Assembly (NCBI GenBank): GCA_021769725.1
Contig: JAETSI010000006.1
Location: 62,001-126,000, forward strand
Length of the DNA stretch: 64,000 bases
Reading direction: 5' to 3'
Source of the DNA: Oscillospiraceae bacterium
Lineage (GTDB): Bacteria; Bacillota; Clostridia; Oscillospirales; Ruminococcaceae
Shown: positions 9,193 through 16,906 of the stretch, piece by piece
How positions within the stretch are numbered: position 1 is the stretch's first letter
How the letters are laid out: the number at the start of each line of letters is the position of its first letter
Notes under the pieces: generated by a model
Database searches by the model: none
Told to the model about the DNA's origin: nothing
Seen by the model: only the letters and a program-made list of their open reading frames with translations
Made by a program: the position numbers and the translations under genes

Positions 9193-10145
9193 TATTGAAC
9201 CTCCGTATCTCTCATTTCTTTGCCTGTTATTTCAAGGAAAACATCATTAAGGGTAGGCAGTTCGGAATAAACTCTTCCGAAGGATATGTCGTTTTCTTTA
9301 AATATCGCTAAAACATCAATAAGATTGTGAGCACCGCCGCTGCATTTAACAGTGAGAAGTCCATCGCTGAATGCTGTATTGTAAACGTGTTTCAGTGAGT
9401 TGATCTTACTGAGAATTCTGCTGTCTGGTTCTGTGATCTCAATTGTGATCGTTTCGGTATTATGAATCATTTTTTTCAGTTCATCTTTTGTGCCTATCGC
9501 AATATTTGTTCCCTTGTCGATAATTGCAATGCGTGTGCAGATCTGCTCAACTTCCTCCATATAATGAGAAGTATAAATTATCGTTGCACCGTTATGATTG
9601 AGTTCCTGTATGCCTTCAAGTATCCTGTTTCTGCTCTGCGGATCAACTGCAACTGTAGGTTCGTCAAGAATGATAAGCCTTGGTTTATGAGCTATCCCAC
9701 AGGCTATATTCAGTCTTCTGAGCAGACCGCCGGAAAGTTTTTTCGGATAAAACTTGACGAAGTCCTCCAGACCGGTAAATTCAATAGCATCCTGAACATA
9801 TTGTTTTCTTTTCTTTTTATCTTTAATGTAAAGACCACAGAAAAAGTCGATATTCTCAAATACGGTAAGTTCCTCCAGAACGGCAACATCCTGCATAATA
9901 ACACCTATCTGCTGTTTTATATCATAGCTTGTGGGCGTCATTTTCTTTCCGAATATCTCGATATTTCCTTTATCGTAGTTCAAAAGGGATAAAAGGCAGT
10001 TGATAGCAGTGGTCTTTCCGGAACCGTTTGGTCCGAGCAGACCAAATATCTCTCCCTCTCGGATCTCTATATTAAGGTGATCGAGAGCCGTGAGTTCCTT
10101 GTAGCGTTTGACCAGATTTTCAATTTTTACAATAGTATCTGACAT
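9192..10145 (-). CDS. ABC-2 transporter ATP-binding protein (DrrA/CcmA-like)
   Basis: A 317-residue ATPase. It shows Walker A GPNGSGKTT (about 38-46), the signature LSGGLLRR, Walker B LIILDEPTVAVD and the H-loop in TSHYMEE, then a C-terminal extension of about 90 residues as in DrrA-like proteins. A GGAGGTATTTCA ribosome binding region precedes ATG 10145. It leads the exporter operon. The upstream region has a good promoter with two palindromes beside it, so an unlinked repressor probably controls this transporter. Confidence 0.92.
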   Translation of the reverse strand: MSDTIVKIENLVKRYKELTALDHLNIEIREGEIFGLLGPNGSGKTTAINCLLSLLNYDKGNIEIFGKKMTPTSYDIKQQIGVIMQDVAVLEELTVFENIDFFCGLYIKDKKKRKQYVQDAIEFTGLEDFVKFYPKKLSGGLLRRLNIACGIAHKPRLIILDEPTVAVDPQSRNRILEGIQELNHNGATIIYTSHYMEEVEQICTRIAIIDKGTNIAIGTKDELKKMIHNTETITIEITEPDSRILSKINSLKHVYNTAFSDGLLTVKCSGGAHNLIDVLAIFKENDISFGRVYSELPTLNDVFLEITGKEMRDTEVQ

Positions 10146-10185
10146 ATTGAAATACCTCCTTAATTATGCTTGTTTCATTAAGTTT

Positions 10186-10214
10186 ATTTTAACAGAATTC
10201 TTTCTTCATTACAA
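10186..10214 (-). promoter_or_regulatory. Sigma-A promoter of the ABC-2 exporter operon
   Basis: On the minus strand TTGTAA (10209-10214) and TAAAAT (10186-10191) are separated by 17 bp, about 40 bp upstream of ATG 10145. The palindromes at 10216-10251 abut the -35 element. Confidence 0.6.
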
Positions 10215-10215
10215 G

Positions 10216-10251
10216 TAACAAATGTCATTGATTTTTATGTGACATTTGTCA
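10216..10251. promoter_or_regulatory. Two tandem 12-bp palindromes, candidate repressor operator
   Basis: TAACAAATGTCA (10216-10227) and TGACATTTGTCA (10240-10251) have centres 24 bp apart and share TGACA-N2-TGTCA half-site symmetry, with one changed base in the first. They lie between two divergent promoters and directly beside the -35 element of the exporter promoter. The layout suggests cooperative binding of a dimeric regulator. The protein is not identified. Confidence 0.5.
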
Positions 10252-10275
10252 TATTCTCGATTATTGCTTCCCCCA

Positions 10276-10304
10276 TTGACTTTTATAGGCGTATTGTGTA
10301 TAAT
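10276..10304 (+). promoter_or_regulatory. Strong sigma-A promoter
   Basis: TTGACT (10276-10281), a 17-bp spacer, and TATAAT (10299-10304). It reads toward the GNAT gene, whose first plausible codon is about 55 bp downstream of the expected start of transcription. Confidence 0.75.
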
Positions 10305-10366
10305 AAAAAGGAAATAAATTACGCAGTAATTTTGTGTAAAATCGGAAGTCACGGGGGGAAAATTAT

Positions 10367-10795
10367 ATTATCAGAATATTTCGGGGAAGTGACCTGTCAG
10401 CTATTATAAATATATGGCTGGATACAAATATTAAAGCACACGATTTTATTTCAAAAGAATATTGGATAGAAAATTGCGGCATGGTCAGAGAAATTTTGCC
10501 TAAAGCAGAAATATATGTGCATGAAGATGATGTTACAAACATAATTGACGGATTTATCGGATTGACAGATAACTATATTGAGGGACTTTTCGTGAAGGAA
10601 AACGTTCAGTCAAAAGGAATTGGAAAACAATTGTTAGACTATGTGAAAAATATAAAATCAAACATGAGTTTAAGCGTTTACATGAAGAATGTACGGGCAG
10701 TATATTTTTATCAGCGGGAACAATTTCAGATTTTGACAGATAATATTGATGCTAATACGAATGAAAAAGAATTAATTATGATTTGGAACAAATAG
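10367..10795 (+). CDS. GNAT family N-acetyltransferase, non-standard start
   Basis: The frame is open from 10340 to TAG 10795. The protein aligned with GNAT enzymes begins at the ATT codon 10367 (IRIFRGSDLSAIINIWLDTN), preceded by GGGGGG at 10353-10358 with 8-bp spacing. The only ATG (10481) would remove the first 38 residues, including the first strand and helix. The acetyl-CoA loop is visible as VKENVQSKGIGKQLL (V/I-x-x-x-x-R/Q-x-x-G-x-G/A type), and the C-terminus VYFYQREQF is typical. Either ATT is used as a rare start or the original ATG has mutated and the gene is poorly expressed. Substrate unknown. Confidence 0.7.
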   Translation: MIRIFRGSDLSAIINIWLDTNIKAHDFISKEYWIENCGMVREILPKAEIYVHEDDVTNIIDGFIGLTDNYIEGLFVKENVQSKGIGKQLLDYVKNIKSNMSLSVYMKNVRAVYFYQREQFQILTDNIDANTNEKELIMIWNK

Positions 10796-10824
10796 ATAAT
10801 TTCCAGATTACAGTGATATACTAA

Positions 10825-10969
10825 ATGCTACTACAAATTACGCATATCTGTCGGCGAATTCTGCACATAACTGCGTTGTCGTCGTTACCATACGACAGTA
10901 TGCTTTCTTCCTCCGCCTTGTTATGTGCAGAATTTTCTCAACATTAATTGCGCAATTTGCAATAGCGTA
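10825..10969. repeat. Long-hairpin intergenic repeat, copy 1
   Basis: An imperfect hairpin of about 145 bp. The outer arms 10825-10844 and 10949-10969 pair with few mismatches. The inner arms AATTCTGCACATAAC (10857-10871) and its exact complement (10920-10934) pair perfectly over 15 bp. The centre holds CCATACGACAGTATGC (10888-10903). It shares this core and overall size with elements at 27526-27676 and 42236-42395, but its arms are different. Confidence 0.7.
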
Positions 10970-11163
10970 ACATAAATAATATCAAGTGAGAAAATGTATT
11001 TTAGGTATGTTATAGTATTCATGGCGGATCAGCTGACCTCCTGTTGCTTTTGCTTCGCAACTTAACTGTAACACATGTCTATGCTGCTTCGCTACCTTTT
11101 TTGTGAATTGTCTCACTTCTATTGTAATCCTATAATGATTTTTTCAGATTATAAAAAACATAC
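10970..11163. other. Non-coding stretch upstream of pfkA promoter
   Basis: There is no credible gene. A possible weak TATAGT box lies near 11012, followed by a 14-codon frame from 11021 (ATGGCGGATCAG) without a ribosome binding site. I see no structured element I can name. Confidence 0.4.
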
Positions 11164-11192
11164 TTGACATTTACATTAAAATGTAGTATAAT
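11164..11192 (+). promoter_or_regulatory. pfkA promoter
   Basis: TTGACA (11164-11169), a 17-bp spacer, and TATAAT (11187-11192): a perfect consensus. The expected leader to ATG 11272 is about 72 nt, with GGAGA at 11261-11265. Confidence 0.85.
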
Positions 11193-11271
11193 AAATATGT
11201 ATGGAATTATGTTACGGAGAAAGTTACCGTAAATTAAAAATAAATGCCCAAGAGCAGAATGGAGAATTTGT

Positions 11272-12234
11272 ATGATTAAAAAAATCGGTGTTTTAACAAG
11301 CGGCGGCGACGCACCGGGAATGAATGCAGCTGTAAGAGCAGTCGTAAGAACAGCTCTCAGCAAGGGTATGGAGGTTTACGGCGTTCATAAAGGCTACGTT
11401 GGTCTTATAAGCGGTAATATTGTTAAAATGGATGAGAGAAGCGTTTCTGATATTATACATAGAGGCGGAACGATTCTTTCGACCGCAAGATGCCCCGAAT
11501 TCAGAACCGAAGAGGGCGTTGAAAAGGCAAGAAAGAAGTGCGAAGAAATCGGAATCGAGGGTCTTGTTGTTATCGGCGGCGACGGTTCATTCAGAGGTGC
11601 GGCTGACCTGTCGGCAAAGGGTGTTCTTTGTATCGGACTTCCCGGAACTATTGATAACGATATTGCTTGCACTGACTATACCATCGGTTTTGATACAGCC
11701 ATGAATACAGCTATGGAACTTATGGATAAACTTCGTGATACGTCACAGTCGCATGACAGATGTTCTGTTGTTGAAGTAATGGGAAGAAATGCAGGTCATA
11801 TTGCTGTGAATACCGGTATTGCCTGCGGCGCTACCGATATAATCACTGTCGAAGCTCCTTATGATCTTGACGTAATTGCCAAGTCAATGCTCGAAAAGAG
11901 AGCAAAGGGCAAACAGTACTTTGTTGTTGTTGTTTCCGAGGGTGTAGGTCATACTGAGGAAATCGCAAAGGTTCTTCAGGAAAAGACACAGATCGAAACA
12001 AGAGCAACTATTCTCGGACACGTTCAGAGAGGCGGATCTCCTACACTGAGAGACAGAGTAGAGGCTACAAGAATGGGATATTACGCTGTTGAGCTTCTTG
12101 AACAGGGCATTGGCAATCGTGTTGTCGGCATCAAGGACAGCAAGATCGTTGATTATGATATCCAGGAGGCTTTGTCAATGAAGAAAGAGTATGATTCTAA
12201 TCTTCATCGAATTGCTGAAGAGATAGCATTCTGA
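11272..12234 (+). CDS. pfkA: ATP-dependent 6-phosphofructokinase
   Basis: A 320-residue enzyme of usual PfkA length that phosphorylates fructose 6-phosphate to fructose 1,6-bisphosphate in glycolysis. The ATP loop GGDAPGMN is at 11-18. GGDGS (112-116 region) and PGTIDND with catalytic Asp near 128 are present. MGRNAGHIA and the substrate-binding GHVQRGGSPT are also intact. The Gly of GGDGS after IGGDG fits an ATP-using, not PPi-using, enzyme. It is a single-gene unit with a consensus promoter and its own terminator. Confidence 0.97.
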   Translation: MIKKIGVLTSGGDAPGMNAAVRAVVRTALSKGMEVYGVHKGYVGLISGNIVKMDERSVSDIIHRGGTILSTARCPEFRTEEGVEKARKKCEEIGIEGLVVIGGDGSFRGAADLSAKGVLCIGLPGTIDNDIACTDYTIGFDTAMNTAMELMDKLRDTSQSHDRCSVVEVMGRNAGHIAVNTGIACGATDIITVEAPYDLDVIAKSMLEKRAKGKQYFVVVVSEGVGHTEEIAKVLQEKTQIETRATILGHVQRGGSPTLRDRVEATRMGYYAVELLEQGIGNRVVGIKDSKIVDYDIQEALSMKKEYDSNLHRIAEEIAF

Positions 12235-12252
12235 GGTATATCCGTTTATAAC

Positions 12253-12292
12253 AAATGGCATCTGCTCAACATGAAAGCAGATGCCATTTTTT
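12253..12292. terminator. Bidirectional terminator between pfkA and the S1-domain gene
   Basis: A perfect 14-bp stem (12253-12266 with 12276-12289) has T runs on the plus strand and an A run on the left, so it can serve both converging genes. Confidence 0.88.
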
Positions 12293-13209
12293 CAGAATTC
12301 AGTTATGATCTTCCTTCCGGAGGCTTCAGTTGCATAATTCCACGATTTTATATGGTCTCCAATGTAGAAATAGTGTATTTCTTCCTGCGGAGGCGCATCG
12401 TCGCAGGTATCTACGATTATAAGCTTGATCTTCATTTTTTCCGGGATCAGGGCTTTTATGTAGACACTTACGCTCTGACCTGGATGGATGTTTTCCTTCG
12501 GCTCAGCAAGACCGGCAAGATTAGGCGCAAGTTCTACAAAAATACCATATTCTTCGATGGATCGTACAATTCCGGAAACGGTCTCTCCGGGATGAAATTT
12601 GTCGGCGTTTTCTTCCCATGTGCCTAGAAGTTCCTTGTGGCTGAGACAGATCCTGCCATTTTCATTGGAACGCACGATCGCTTTGATATACTGTCCTGTG
12701 GTAAATCTGTCAGACGGATGAGATATCCTTGATACAGAGATAGCATCAATTGGAATAAGGGACGGAAGTCCGCATCCTATATCCACAAAACATCCGAATT
12801 GCTCAAGATGAGTAATTCTGGCATCAATGATATCCCCGGAGACAAGATTTCCACTATAATTGGCAATGCATTTTTCTTGCGCTTCTTTACGGGAGAGAAC
12901 AGCCGTGAGTTTGCCAGAGCCGTTTTCCGTGACTTCCTTTACAACAAAGCATACAAGCTTGTTGACACGTGATATAAGAGCAATGTCACGGGTTTTTCCC
13001 TCGGATATTCCAACTGCCCCTTCTTCTCTGTAAATAATTCCTCTGCCGCATGGGAGATCAATGATAAGATTGTGTGAGCTGTCGCATACAGATGCCCTTG
13101 CTTCAACGATAATCCCCTTATTCATAGCCTCTCTCAGTCCGTCGGCTGAGGATATCAGCCTTGAATTAAGATCGGTCGTGTATAACGAACCTTCTGGTTT
13201 ATAGATCAT
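12292..13209 (-). CDS. S1 RNA-binding domain protein (ribosomal protein S1-like)
   Basis: A 305-residue protein with repeated S1/OB folds. One is at about 120-185 (VSGDIIDARITHLEQFGCFV, then IPIDAISVSR), one at about 205-265 (GETVSGIVRSIEEYGIFVEL), and a degenerate repeat ends the protein. It is shorter than Gram-negative S1 and lacks acidic N-terminal S2-binding repeats. ATG 13209 is chosen because GGAGG stands 7 bases upstream. An in-frame ATG at 13281 overlaps the upstream stop but has no ribosome binding site. A role in translation initiation or RNA binding is inferred from the domains only. Confidence 0.82.
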   Translation of the reverse strand: MIYKPEGSLYTTDLNSRLISSADGLREAMNKGIIVEARASVCDSSHNLIIDLPCGRGIIYREEGAVGISEGKTRDIALISRVNKLVCFVVKEVTENGSGKLTAVLSRKEAQEKCIANYSGNLVSGDIIDARITHLEQFGCFVDIGCGLPSLIPIDAISVSRISHPSDRFTTGQYIKAIVRSNENGRICLSHKELLGTWEENADKFHPGETVSGIVRSIEEYGIFVELAPNLAGLAEPKENIHPGQSVSVYIKALIPEKMKIKLIIVDTCDDAPPQEEIHYFYIGDHIKSWNYATEASGRKIITEF

Positions 13210-13277
13210 ATTTTTACCTCCGTAATCTGTGTTGCCTTGATAGTTAAGTTTATGCACAGATCCAAAGGAATAGAACA

Positions 13278-13631
13278 TCATGATTCGGATCGGACATTAA
13301 GCCCTCCCATAGCGTTAAGGACAGATCTTACATTGTCAATGCTGTCGGAATCACAGATAACGTATGCTTTGGTAGTCCGGCGGCGTGACGGTTCAGGGAT
13401 AACGTCTTCGGAAGCCGGAGATTCCATGACCGCAGTAATATAATTGAATGTGGTAACTGCGGTGGGAATAATGGTATAGATAGTACCGTTTTTTAATTTC
13501 ATGGCTTTTTCAGACCGTTTGTTGTAAATTATACCGGTACGGTGAATGCCGTTTACGCCTTCTTTTATTCTGTGCAGAGATGCTTCAGCCAGTTCAGGGG
13601 CTTCAAATTCTGCCGATACTCTTGCTATCAT
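13278..13631 (-). CDS. Small protein of unknown function
   Basis: 117 residues, mainly soluble, with no recognised family. The N-terminal half (VSAEFEAPELAEASLHRI) looks like an alpha/beta stretch and the C-terminal half (TKAYVICDSDSIDNVRSVL) could form a further alpha/beta unit. AGGAT precedes ATG 13631. It lies upstream of the S1-domain gene on the same strand and is probably co-transcribed. Nothing visible indicates a function. Confidence 0.65.
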   Translation of the reverse strand: MIARVSAEFEAPELAEASLHRIKEGVNGIHRTGIIYNKRSEKAMKLKNGTIYTIIPTAVTTFNYITAVMESPASEDVIPEPSRRRTTKAYVICDSDSIDNVRSVLNAMGGLNVRSES

Positions 13632-13727
13632 ATTAATTATCCTTTCATTTTTTAGTAGAGTTCAATATGTTTTATTGGGGGTTTTTATTATTTTTACACA
13701 AACTCAAAAAAATATACTCTCTAAATA

Positions 13728-13756
13728 TTGATTTAAGAATGATTTTGGGGTATAAT
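13728..13756 (+). promoter_or_regulatory. Promoter of the DUF951-prfA operon
   Basis: TTGATT (13728-13733), 17-bp spacer, TATAAT (13751-13756). Transcription would start near 13763, upstream of the repeat at 13797, which is therefore in the 5' leader. Confidence 0.65.
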
Positions 13757-13796
13757 TAAATGTAAATAATCGCTTTTTAAAATGAAACGAAAAAAT

Positions 13797-13858
13797 AATG
13801 GGTTTCCAAGGAGGGGCTTCCTCTTTGGCAGGGGAGTGGGGACGGAGTCCCCACTGGC
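13797..13858 (+). repeat. GC-rich ~60-bp repeat, copy A
   Basis: It begins TAATGGGTTTCCAAGGAGG and ends in the hairpin GTGGGGACGGAGTCCCCAC. It is a close relative of copies at 18312-18375 (same strand) and 48056-48126 (opposite strand). It lies between the promoter and the ribosome binding site of the DUF951 gene. Confidence 0.8.
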
Positions 13859-13879
13859 ATTGTTCAGGAGGAATCAACT

Positions 13880-14074
13880 ATGGATGTCAGAGCAGGCGAT
13901 ATACTGGTAATGAAAAAAAATCATCCATGCGGTTCAAACGAAATGCTTGTCATTCGTTCCGGCATGGATTTCCGGCTGCGCTGTGCCGGATGTTCCAGGG
14001 AATTTATGATACCGAGAAATAAGATCGAAAAGAGTATAAAAAGGGTAAAACACCGGGACAGTGATCAGTTCTGA
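13880..14074 (+). CDS. DUF951 family protein
   Basis: A 64-residue protein whose pattern, GDILVMKKNHPCGSNE followed by FRLRCAGCSR, is that of DUF951. H15, C17, C35 and C38 could bind a zinc ion. The family is a small conserved Firmicute protein of unknown function, often encoded near translation or chromosome genes. AGGAGG lies 10 bases before ATG 13880. The gene leads toward prfA after a 74-bp gap and is probably in the same transcript. Confidence 0.88.
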   Translation: MDVRAGDILVMKKNHPCGSNEMLVIRSGMDFRLRCAGCSREFMIPRNKIEKSIKRVKHRDSDQF

Positions 14075-14148
14075 TAAATTTGCTCATGTCAGTATTGCAC
14101 GATGCTCTGCTGCAATCTGTAAAGGTGTAGAAATTAAGGAGAAGCCAA

Positions 14149-15222
14149 ATGTTTGAAAAGCTTGCTGTAATGACTGAAAAATATGACGGGATCAGCGAAA
14201 AACTTGCTGATCCTGATATAGTCAGCGATAATAAGCTGTATACGCAGCTTATGAAAGATTATAAGAATATGACGCCGATAATTGAAAAATACAAAGAATA
14301 TCTGGCGGTTCGTTCTTCGTTTGATGAAGCAAGAGAAATGCTCGATGAGGGGACTTCCGACAGAGAAATGAAGGAGTTTGCTCAGACTGTGCTTGAGGAA
14401 TCAAAGGAGGATATGGAACGTATTACCCAGGAACTGAAACTGCTTTTGCTGCCTAAAGACCCGAATGACGACAAGAATGTTATCATCGAAATAAGAGGAG
14501 GCGCAGGCGGCGAGGAAGCATCGCTTTTTGCCAATTCGCTTTATCGTATGTACACCATGTACGCCGAGGCAAAAGGCTGGAAGCAGGAGATACTCTACTC
14601 CAATCCGACGGAACTTGGCGGATTCAAGGAGATAAGTTTTTCCATTGAGGGCAGCGGCGCATACTCAAGGCTGAAATACGAAAGCGGTGTTCATCGTGTC
14701 CAGAGAGTACCTGAAACAGAGTCGCAGGGACGTATTCATACATCGACCGTGACTGTTGCCGTTCTTGTTGAGGCGGACGATGTGGAGCTTGAAATCAATC
14801 CCACCGACCTGAAAATTGATTATTTCCGTGCCAGCGGTGCAGGCGGACAGCATATCAATAAAACCGAATCGGCAGTCAGAATAACGTATCTGCCTACAAA
14901 TGTGGTTGTTGAATGTCAGGACGAACGCAGTCAGCACAAGAATAAAGATAAGGCTATGAAGATCCTCCGATCACGAATCTATGAGGCAATGCAGGAAGAA
15001 CACGACGCTAAAATCGCCTCTGAAAGAAGAATGCAGGTGGGAACAGGCGATCGTTCTGAAAGAATCAGAACATATAACTTTCCGCAGGGACGCCTTACCG
15101 ATCATAGAATAGGATTGACGATATACAGGCTTGAGGATATTCTCAACGGAAATCTTGACGAAGTATTTGATGCACTTGCAACAGCCGATCAGGCTGCAAA
15201 GCTTGCAAATCAGGAAGCGTAA
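14149..15222 (+). CDS. prfA: Peptide chain release factor 1
   Basis: 357 residues, full length. It recognises UAA and UAG through the PxT tripeptide (P188-E-T190) and triggers hydrolysis through GGQ (232-234, [11 protein letters not shown]). The RF1 rather than RF2 identity is supported by PxT in place of SPF and by [11 protein letters not shown]. It catalyses peptide release at the ribosome. No prmC methyltransferase gene follows directly; sua5 starts 4 bp downstream. Confidence 0.97.
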   Translation: MFEKLAVMTEKYDGISEKLADPDIVSDNKLYTQLMKDYKNMTPIIEKYKEYLAVRSSFDEAREMLDEGTSDREMKEFAQTVLEESKEDMERITQELKLLLLPKDPNDDKNVIIEIRGGAGGEEASLFANSLYRMYTMYAEAKGWKQEILYSNPTELGGFKEISFSIEGSGAYSRLKYESGVHRVQRVPETESQGRIHTSTVTVAVLVEADDVELEINPTDLKIDYFRASGAGGQHINKTESAVRITYLPTNVVVECQDERSQHKNKDKAMKILRSRIYEAMQEEHDAKIASERRMQVGTGDRSERIRTYNFPQGRLTDHRIGLTIYRLEDILNGNLDEVFDALATADQAAKLANQEA

Positions 15223-15226
15223 AATT

Positions 15227-16240
15227 ATGGAAACTATATTGCTTGGTGACAGTGAAGCTGATCTTAACAGAGCGGCTGAACTGATAAAAAATGGCGGGAT
15301 TGTCGGTATTCCGACCGAAACGGTATACGGTCTCGGAGCAGACGCTTCAAATCCCGATGCTGTTAAAAGAATATTTGAAGCGAAGGGACGCCCGGCGGAT
15401 AATCCGCTTATAGTGCATCTGTCTGATTTCTCCCAGGCGGAAAAGTATACGACCTCAATACCAGAGCTTGCACGCAGGATAGCTGACAGATTTTGTCCCG
15501 GACCACTGACTATCGTACTGCCAAAAAACGACATGATCCCGATGATAACTTCCGGTGGATTGTATACGGTAGGTATAAGAGTTCCCTCCCACAGTGTAAT
15601 GCACCGGATAATCGAACTTTCCGGATGTCCCATTGCAGCACCGTCTGCCAATACTTCGGGACTTCCAAGTCCTACGTCTGCCGCTCACGTTATGGATGAT
15701 ATGGCAGGAAAAATAGAGGCTGTGGTTGACGGAGGACAATCAGAGTTCGGTGTTGAATCTACGGTTATCTCTGTTGAAAATGAATCATCAGTCAGAATTC
15801 TTCGCCCCGGCAGCGTTACTAAAGATATGCTTCTGGAGATATGTGGAGAAGTAATAATAGATCATGCAATACTTCATGAACTTGAAGATGGACAAACTGC
15901 TGCTTCTCCGGGAATGAAGTATAAACACTATTCTCCAAAAGCAGATGTGGTGATGATCGAGGGAAATATCAAAGCTTTTACGGAATATGTAGAAAATCAC
16001 ATGGAAAACGGTGTTTATTCTCTTATTTATGACGGTGACACGGAATGTTTTCCGTACCAATATATGACTTACGGCAGGAATAGCTCAGAACAGGCGCACT
16101 GGATCTTCCAGCGTCTGAGAGAACTTGACGAAATAGGTGCAAAAAAAGTTTTTGTTCGTGCTCCGGCTGTGGACGGAGTGGGACTTGCGGTGTATAATCG
16201 TCTTATAAGGGCGGCAGGATTTGAGGTGATAAGGTTATGA
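15227..16240 (+). CDS. Threonylcarbamoyl-AMP synthase (Sua5 form)
   Basis: A 337-residue two-domain enzyme. The N-terminal YrdC domain has PTETVYGLGADA, KRIFEAKGRPADNPLIVHL and SANTSGLPSPT, and the C-terminal Sua5 domain begins after SPGMKYKHYSPKA. It makes threonylcarbamoyl-AMP from threonine, bicarbonate and ATP for t6A37 tRNA modification. ATG 15227 is chosen because AGGAAG lies before it and residues upstream belong to the prfA region in another frame. It overlaps coaE by 4 bp. A TsaD paralogue is encoded at 57157. Confidence 0.95.
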   Translation: METILLGDSEADLNRAAELIKNGGIVGIPTETVYGLGADASNPDAVKRIFEAKGRPADNPLIVHLSDFSQAEKYTTSIPELARRIADRFCPGPLTIVLPKNDMIPMITSGGLYTVGIRVPSHSVMHRIIELSGCPIAAPSANTSGLPSPTSAAHVMDDMAGKIEAVVDGGQSEFGVESTVISVENESSVRILRPGSVTKDMLLEICGEVIIDHAILHELEDGQTAASPGMKYKHYSPKADVVMIEGNIKAFTEYVENHMENGVYSLIYDGDTECFPYQYMTYGRNSSEQAHWIFQRLRELDEIGAKKVFVRAPAVDGVGLAVYNRLIRAAGFEVIRL

Positions 16241-16890
16241 ACAGTTTGAATGGAGTCATGGTGGTCGGACTTACCGGTCAGACCGGTGCTGGAAAAAGTA
16301 CGGTATCAAAGGTTTTTCAAGCCAATGGCTTTGCGGTGATAAATGCCGATCATGTGGCGAGAAACGTCGTTGAAAAGGGGAGCAGATGTCTTGCAGAAAT
16401 AGAGGACTTCTTTGGCAGAAATGTAATAAATCCTGACGGTACCCTTAACCGGTCAGCTCTTGCGACAATTGTTTTTTCCGATCACAGCAAGCTTGAGATG
16501 CTCAATACTATCACTTATCCATACATTACAAGTTCAATCCTCAAAAAAATAAGGATGCACGCATCACGGGATGAAAAGCTCATACTTCTTGACGCTCCGA
16601 CGCTTTTTGAAAGCCGTGCTGATGATTTCTGCGAGATAATCATTTCTGTTCTTGCAGACCCTGATATACGGCAGACAAGGATTATTTCCCGTGACGGACT
16701 GACTGCGGAGCAGGCTCAGAAGAGAATGAACTCTCAACTTGATGAAGAGTTCTTCGGGAGTCATTCTGATTATATAATACATAACAACGGCGATCTTGAT
16801 ACCGTAAATGAAATTTCAAAAGAGGTTTCAGATAAAATCAAGGATTTTTGGATCAGCACTGCCTGCGATGAACAGGCGGCAGTTGTGTGA
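16237..16890 (+). CDS. coaE: Dephospho-CoA kinase
   Basis: 217 residues. The P-loop GQTGAGKST is at 14-22, followed by NADHVARNVVEKG (substrate-binding DAD/DH region) and DAPTLFES (LPLLFE-like motif). It phosphorylates the 3'-hydroxyl of dephospho-CoA in the last step of CoA synthesis. The start overlaps sua5 by ATGA. A second ATG at 16258 (MVVGLTGQ) also fits the family length. Confidence 0.94.
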   Translation: MNSLNGVMVVGLTGQTGAGKSTVSKVFQANGFAVINADHVARNVVEKGSRCLAEIEDFFGRNVINPDGTLNRSALATIVFSDHSKLEMLNTITYPYITSSILKKIRMHASRDEKLILLDAPTLFESRADDFCEIIISVLADPDIRQTRIISRDGLTAEQAQKRMNSQLDEEFFGSHSDYIIHNNGDLDTVNEISKEVSDKIKDFWISTACDEQAAVV

Positions 16891-16906
16891 AAGGAGTTTT
16901 ATTATT

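Noticed and set aside
11021..11065. GGATCAGCTGACCTCC resembles the 3' end of 16S rRNA
   Set aside because: The match is short and interrupted, and no upstream 16S sequence is present.
12271..12627. A 118-codon plus-strand frame antisense to the S1-domain gene
   Set aside because: It overlaps a well-supported S1 gene and the terminator, has no ribosome binding site, and its translation resembles nothing.
13798..14022. A 74-codon frame beginning in the GC-rich repeat and overlapping DUF951
   Set aside because: It reads through the repeat and the wrong frame of the DUF951 gene. The DUF951 frame has the AGGAGG and the family motifs.
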